From Eustoma russellianum (taxonomy: Eukaryota; Streptophyta; Magnoliopsida; Gentianales; Gentianaceae): a stretch of 64,000 nt of DNA. Positions 58,804 through 64,000 of this stretch are shown piece after piece; positions within the stretch are counted from its first letter, which is position 1; the number at the start of each line of letters is the position of its first letter. The DNA lies in contig AP025048.1 in NCBI GenBank assembly GCA_036186865.1, positions 24,345,516 through 24,409,515 on the forward strand, written 5' to 3'. The translations under genes were made by a program, and so were the position numbers. Below the pieces are notes generated by a model, which ran no database searches, was not told where the DNA came from, and worked only from the letters and a program-made list of their open reading frames with translations.

Positions 58804-61341
58804 TGTTGAGAAATATGTTTGGATAATTTTCAAAGTCATGATTTTAAGTGTTTAATACTTAAAAATGTCATACATGGTGTTATATGTGATTAAAAGTTAA
58901 AAAAGTTGACATCGGTCTCTCAGGTTGTTGTACATCGATCGATGTCTAGAGTTTTTAGAAATAATTTTCTAAAATGTGATAAAATGGTTGTTTTCATTTG
59001 TACATGATTTATACATGTTCATTATGTGCTTATTTTGTGTTTTTGGTGACTATTATTGTCTTGTGACTAACATGCCTTGGAAGTTTCTACAACTTACCAA
59101 AAAGGGCAAAATTGGTATTTTGAGTTTTGTAGGAACATGATATGGTGGAAATATTTCAAGAGCACATTCTTATACTATTTATCATGACTAAGTTGGTATC
59201 ATGATTATTTCTGACCATCGGGGTCATTTCTGGAGTTTTCTCACACCAGGGGTATTTTGGTCATTTTACCCCCAAGGGTATTTTTGTATTTTCACTCAAG
59301 GAATCTCTTGAGCATATTATTATCTTCATTCTGGAGCTATGTTATTGTTAGTTTGAAGATTATATGGTGATCTTATATCTTATTCTCTCAACCGATGATA
59401 TTATTGACTATAGCTGGATATGTGACGATTTGAGATGTCACATTCTATTTTTTCTTGAAGACACTCTTATATATGTTATAAGAGAACATTTATCATCATT
59501 TTTCAGAGATGTTAAAGGTGTCAAAGATGTGGAAATGATCTCAACATATAAGAAGAAATATTGGGGAATTTCGGTGTTACACGTTGATATAATCTTGTCA
59601 AGTGTTATCTATTTATTTCTTCTTCAAAAATCTGAGTTGATACACTTATATATATGTGGAAAAACGTGATTGATAAGGTGGATATGATGTGGAGTTCATT
59701 TTATGAGTTGGAGACAAGTGGACCAACCAAAAAGGAGCTAGTTGGCAAAATTGCCAACTTGGAATTTGCTAAAAATAGCCAACGGATATATTAGTTTTCT
59801 TGGGTATTTTCAGAAGATTTTTGAAGTCAAATGAAGACTTCACATGTCCTATTATGTTGCTTGAAGTTGAGGATAATTTGGTGGTATTATCCTTTCTTAT
59901 TTTATTAAGAAAAAATCAAAGTTTTTTTGGAAAATGTTAAGTGTAACCAACGGCTACACTTCACCTTTGGAGCTGAATTTGAAGTTTGAAAATGTTCAAG
60001 CTCACATGCCTATTCTTGTGCCAAGAAGTTGAGGAATTATCTTCTCTTATTATCTATTCTTGCTAATGATAATTCAAGACAATTCCAAGTCATTTTTTAA
60101 TTGAAAATTTCAGCCACATAAAGTTGCCAAGGTGGACCAATCATTGTGTTTTATTTTGCCAAGTGTACAAAGCCAACCAATGATGAGAAGACATTTGGAG
60201 TTGATGATGAAGATGATGACACATTGGCATTCTTATCTTCAAGGCTCAAATCACACTATAAATAGAGGCATTGGTGAAGAAGATGAAACACACTTGAAGC
60301 TCACAAGCATTCTATAGCTTTCATATTCATCTTCTTGTTCTTGTTGTTGTATTTTGTTGTAGCAAAGGTGTTCTTGATATTTTTGTTGTGCTACAAGCCT
60401 CTTGAGCTTCATTTGTAAGATTGATTAGCCATCTTTATAAGGCTACATCAATAGGTGTTAGAGGAGTTGCAACTAAGTGTTGCTTAAAAGGTGATTGTCC
60501 AAGTCTTGAGTAGGGTTGGTGTATAACCCAAGGATCAAGCTTGGCTCTTGTTTTAAGGTGCTCATTTCATAGTGAAATCCAAGGAAAGGTGTTCCTTGGG
60601 ACTGGAGTAGGTCACATTGACCGAACCAAGATAAATCCTCGGTGTTCTTCTCTTGTTTCTTTATTTCTGTTTTCTGCCCGTTTTTGACTGCAGTTTTCAC
60701 TCAACTTCACGCAATTTGAAAAAATAGCTAAACATTTTCAAAATTCGTGATTTTTGGTGGAGTTATACTTCAGACTGTTAGCTTTCATTTGCAACAAGAA
60801 TCACTTGATTTGAGCAAGGGAAAGTTAGTCTTCCAGTCTTTGCAAGATAACTGCTCCAATCTGGCTGCAATCTGACCAGTTTTGAGAAAACTTAAATTCT
60901 GTATTTTCAAGAATTGTTTAAGGTCAGGTCCTTTTGGAAACTTCATCTACACATCTTAAGGTGTGTTTTGATATAAAGATCAACCTGTTTGGTTGAGTAT
61001 TCAAAGAGAAACACTATTTTCAAAATCAGCAACATTCTGTCCAATTCTGTCCAGATTGACCATCTGAATCTTTTTATTTGTTTGAAGGGTCAAACGATCT
61101 TCTTTTTGTCTGATTTTTGGACAGAGTCTTTTTAACTCATTGAAGTTCAATTCTGAAAAGTTTCATAATTTTTGGAGTTGTGTACAATTATTTGTGAATT
61201 TTTGAAAAACGGGTTCTGAATCTGAGGTGGTCTCAGATTCTGTTTTCAAAGGGGATTTTAACAAAGGGTTGTAGTGTAATTTCCGCTAACCACTATTCAC
61301 CCCCCCTCTAGTGGTGTTTATTGCAGGTGCACGGTCCAACA
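58804..61341 (+). mobile_element. SIRE-type LTR shared by two internal regions (2.5 kb)
   Basis: Starts TGTTGAGAAATATG after the polypurine tract and ends GGTCCAACA directly before a primer-binding site. It thus acts as the 3' LTR of the left pol and the 5' LTR of the right gag. A TATA box (TATAAATA, 60256-60263) and a TCTTGTTCTTGTTGTTG stretch follow in the expected place. No genes inside; the 101-residue frame at 59364 is not recognisable. Confidence 0.85.
60256..60263 (+). promoter_or_regulatory. TATA box of the SIRE-type LTR
   Basis: CACTATAAATAGAGGC is a classical plant TATA context, about 1.2 kb before gag. Confidence 0.7.
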
Positions 61342-61343
61342 TT

Positions 61344-61355
61344 TGGTATCAGAGC
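61344..61355 (+). other. Primer-binding site (tRNA-iMet)
   Basis: TGGTATCAGAGC, 2 bp after the LTR end, complementary to the 3' end of initiator tRNA-Met. Confidence 0.93.
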
Positions 61356-61464
61356 CAGACCAACACCACTCAAAAGAAGCAAGATTCAACACCGTACGTA
61401 CAATACAAGGCCAAGAAACAACAATTCTTTATATACTTCTTGTCTCAAATCCAAGGTACATACT

Positions 61465-63609
61465 ATGGCTATTGTTTCTCACAAAGGTGAGTTGGAAGGT
61501 ATGTCTACACAACGCCCTCCTCTTTTTGATGGCAATAATTTTGTTCATTGGAAACTAAGAATGAGGCTATTCTTAATGGCTATAGACATCGATTTATGGT
61601 CTATAGTTGAAGATGGGCCGTACATTCCAACAAAAGTTATACAAGTTAGTGGAGTAACTCAAGAGGTTGAAAAATATAAAAGTGAATGGTCATCGGATGA
61701 GAAAAAGAAAATATCCATGAATGCTAAAGCTATGCAATTACTTTTAAATGGACTTACAACATCTGAAGCAGGATATGTGTCAAATTGCACAAGCGCACAC
61801 GACATGTGGAAATCACTTGTATTAAAGCATGAAGGTACTAGTGGTGTTAAAGAGTCAAAAATAAACATGCTTATGACTGAATTAGAGACTTTCAATATGT
61901 TGCCAAACGAATCCATATCATCTATGGATTTGAGGATTACTAATATTTTCAATGCCCTTGAAGCTTTAGGGAAGTCATTTTCGAACAGTGAAAAGGTTCA
62001 AAAGGTGCTACGAAGTCTCCCTGCTGAATGGGATCCAAAGGTGACTGCAATCGAGGAGACAAAGTCAATCACCAAGATGGATGAATTGATCGGGTCTCTT
62101 AAAGTCTATGAGGTAAAACTGAACCAACGAAAGTCTGAATCTTCTAAGTCATCTGGTAAGTCAATAGCTTTCAAAACAACCGAAACACATGCTAGTAACG
62201 ATGATAGCAATAGTGATACTGAATTAGACGATGACTTGATATTGATCGCTAGAAAACTTAGAAAGTTTTTCAAACGTCCAAACAGGAATAGACAACGTAA
62301 TTCTTCTTCTTCTTCTCAACCTAGGAAGAATAACACAAACAAATGGTATAATAAAGACTTAAAGTGTTATGAATGCGGTCAAAAAGGACATATTTCATAC
62401 GACTGTCCCACGAAGAAAAATAATAATAACCACAACAATAATAAACAAGCCAAGGACAAGGAGGCTCAAGCGACAAAGACAAAGGAGTCTAAGGCAAGAA
62501 AAGAGAAACGAGCAATGAAGGTGAGCACATGGAGCGACTCATCCGACTCAGAATCCGAAACTGAGGAAGCTCAAGTCTGCTTCGTATCCAACGAGGTATG
62601 TTCTTCTTCTGATAGTGATTCTGATAGTGACATGACATTTGATGAAATGTATGAAGAATTCCTAAGAATGCATGCTCACTGTAAGAGGCTCTCTAAAGAA
62701 AAGAAGAAACTAGTTGAAGAAAATGACAAGTTGAAGACGTCCAACTTGGAATTTTCCGATCAACTAGAATCTCTTAAACAAGAGTCTACTAATACTCTTG
62801 ATTCTTTAGAGAATAAAATTGAATCATATAGGAAAGATGAACAAAAGTTACAAATGGAAAATAAAATGTTAAAATCCAAGTTAGAAAGTTGTGAAAATGA
62901 AATAGTGCAACTTAAGTCTTCTAAATTTACCTTAGGAAAAATGATAGAACAATTTAAATCTGGTGCAAACATGTTAGACACACTCATCTCTTCACAAAAG
63001 TATGAAAATGATAAAACCGGCTTAGGCTATAAAGAAGAAAATGAAAAAGTGAATAAAAAGACTAAGTTTGTTTCATCTAGTACAAAGTTGCCATATAATA
63101 CAATAAAATCAACTTTGCCTGCTATATCTTCTTCTACACCTTCTTCTACTAATATCAAGGCAAAAATGCAACATACACCCATAATAGCACACACGCATAA
63201 TCATACATCTAGGCCAAATTTTGCATCTAGACAACCTAGAAACTATGCCTATATGTATACAAATGCAACTAGACATAATAAAAAGCATCCAACTTATTAT
63301 GAACCTAAGTATAGGCAACACTCGTATAAGTCTTATAGAAATGCCTATGATCACACTTATACTGTGCCTTTCAAGAAACAAAATCGCATGCCTTATACAC
63401 ATTATAAAATTCGGCCATCCTATAATGATTATCAACCATGGCACAACATGTATAACGATGCATCTTCACTTATGTGGAATAATCATGTATATGCTTATCC
63501 TTCTTATTTTAACCATGCTAAAAATGTGCCTAAAAGGTATGTTCAAGTTTGGATACCTAAGGGTTATCTAAACAAGAACAATGCCCCTAACATTCAAGGA
63601 CCCAAATAA
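61465..63609 (+). CDS. SIRE-type Copia Gag (long C-terminal extension)
   Basis: The start chosen is the ATG at 61465 (MAIVSHKGELEGMSTQRPPL), the first in the frame that matches Copia gag (RPPLFDGNNFVHWKLRMRLF). The preceding 48 open codons cover the PBS leader. The UBN2-type gag core is followed by a zinc knuckle CYECGQKGHISYDC near 62366-62407, Lys-rich and Ser/Asp/Glu-rich stretches, a coiled coil of about 100 residues (about 62650-62960) and a Tyr/His/Asn-rich tail. The protein has 714 residues and would form the particle core of the retroelement. A TAA at 63607 and a TAG at 63637 separate it from protease in the same frame. Otherwise it is intact, which suggests a recent insertion. Confidence 0.9.
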   Translation: MAIVSHKGELEGMSTQRPPLFDGNNFVHWKLRMRLFLMAIDIDLWSIVEDGPYIPTKVIQVSGVTQEVEKYKSEWSSDEKKKISMNAKAMQLLLNGLTTSEAGYVSNCTSAHDMWKSLVLKHEGTSGVKESKINMLMTELETFNMLPNESISSMDLRITNIFNALEALGKSFSNSEKVQKVLRSLPAEWDPKVTAIEETKSITKMDELIGSLKVYEVKLNQRKSESSKSSGKSIAFKTTETHASNDDSNSDTELDDDLILIARKLRKFFKRPNRNRQRNSSSSSQPRKNNTNKWYNKDLKCYECGQKGHISYDCPTKKNNNNHNNNKQAKDKEAQATKTKESKARKEKRAMKVSTWSDSSDSESETEEAQVCFVSNEVCSSSDSDSDSDMTFDEMYEEFLRMHAHCKRLSKEKKKLVEENDKLKTSNLEFSDQLESLKQESTNTLDSLENKIESYRKDEQKLQMENKMLKSKLESCENEIVQLKSSKFTLGKMIEQFKSGANMLDTLISSQKYENDKTGLGYKEENEKVNKKTKFVSSSTKLPYNTIKSTLPAISSSTPSSTNIKAKMQHTPIIAHTHNHTSRPNFASRQPRNYAYMYTNATRHNKKHPTYYEPKYRQHSYKSYRNAYDHTYTVPFKKQNRMPYTHYKIRPSYNDYQPWHNMYNDASSLMWNNHVYAYPSYFNHAKNVPKRYVQVWIPKGYLNKNNAPNIQGPK

Positions 63610-64000
63610 AGGGTACCTAAAACTTTGTCTCCATTGTAGGATAAACGCAAGGAATGCAAGAAGGAGACAAAGTCAAAGAATCTGAAAACCAAATGGTTTT
63701 TAGATAGTGGATGTTCGAGGCATATGACGGGCAACCCCAAACTATTCACGGAACTTGAACATATTGATGGTGGAAAGGTGACATTCGGTGACAACAACAA
63801 AGGAAAAGTTGTTGGAAGAGGAACAATCGGGGACCCTAACACATTTCAAATACGAAATGTGTTATTAGTAAGCAATCTATCCTATAATTTACTTAGTATT
63901 TCTCAACTTATAGATTGTGGTTATAATGTCTCCTTTCTTCCCAATTCTTGTGATATAATAAATAAAAAGCGAGAAATAGTATTAAAAGGAAATAGAGATA
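63610..64000 (+). pseudogene. SIRE-type Copia pol start (protease), cut by the window edge
   Basis: It continues in the gag frame after the two stops: the aspartic protease motif WFLDSGCSRHMTG at about 63694, then GKVTFGDNNKGKVVGRGTI and NVLLVSNLSYNLLSISQLID, the standard run toward the pre-integrase domain. Whether pol is intact beyond 64000 is not visible. It is called a pseudogene only because of the in-frame stops; it could be read through. Confidence 0.75.

Overview
This is plant nuclear DNA, almost certainly from a eudicot. The evidence is a plant-type fimbrin gene with 13 GT-AG introns, CACTA elements with Ptta/En/Spm-type accessory transposase genes, an L1-type LINE with a plant CCHC ORF1, Copia and Gypsy retrotransposons with tRNA-iMet primer sites (TGGTATCAGAGC), and two short SINE-like insertions, one with a TTG-type tail. 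The species cannot be named from the sequence. There is no sign of bacterial organisation: no operons, CRISPR arrays, tRNA or rRNA genes.

Layout. 1-3839: 3' part of a CACTA element whose Transposase_24-type gene is split by a solo LTR with 5-bp target duplications. 3840-12589: debris of one LINE family and a Copia 3' end. It includes an almost complete but inverted LINE (ORF1 + ORF2), followed by its missing 3' part on the other strand, then more 3' fragments separated by (TA)n tracts. 12590-20622: the only host gene, an actin-bundling fimbrin (14 coding exons, about 686 residues), with a SINE-like insertion in its last intron and one frameshift in exon 3. 21070-26580: a decayed second copy of fimbrin exons 11-12, split by a Copia element (target duplication AATAC) whose interior is inverted. 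27164-27365: a near-perfect hairpin MITE. 28199-36814: a second CACTA element with arrays of GCGACCG-type subterminal repeats at both ends, an AT-rich core and a decayed Transposase_24-type gene.

37484-57776: Gypsy (chromovirus-like) territory. First comes an inverted pair of 3' ends with long LTRs facing outward, carrying an insertion related to a SIRE-type LTR. A second Gypsy with a 4.4-kb LTR inserted in one arm; its far LTR is rearranged and contains another SINE. 57777-64000: SIRE-type Copia sequence arranged as pol 3' end, one LTR, then gag-pol of the next unit, running off the window.

The fimbrin gene is the only gene likely to serve the plant. The rest is nested mobile DNA whose insertion order can partly be read from target duplications and interrupted homology. 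I found no convincing new biological system. The most unusual signal is a recurring architecture in which retroelements carry inverted, outward-facing 3' ends or fold-back junctions (4715-4776, 21439-26335, 37484-47399, 55598-55662).
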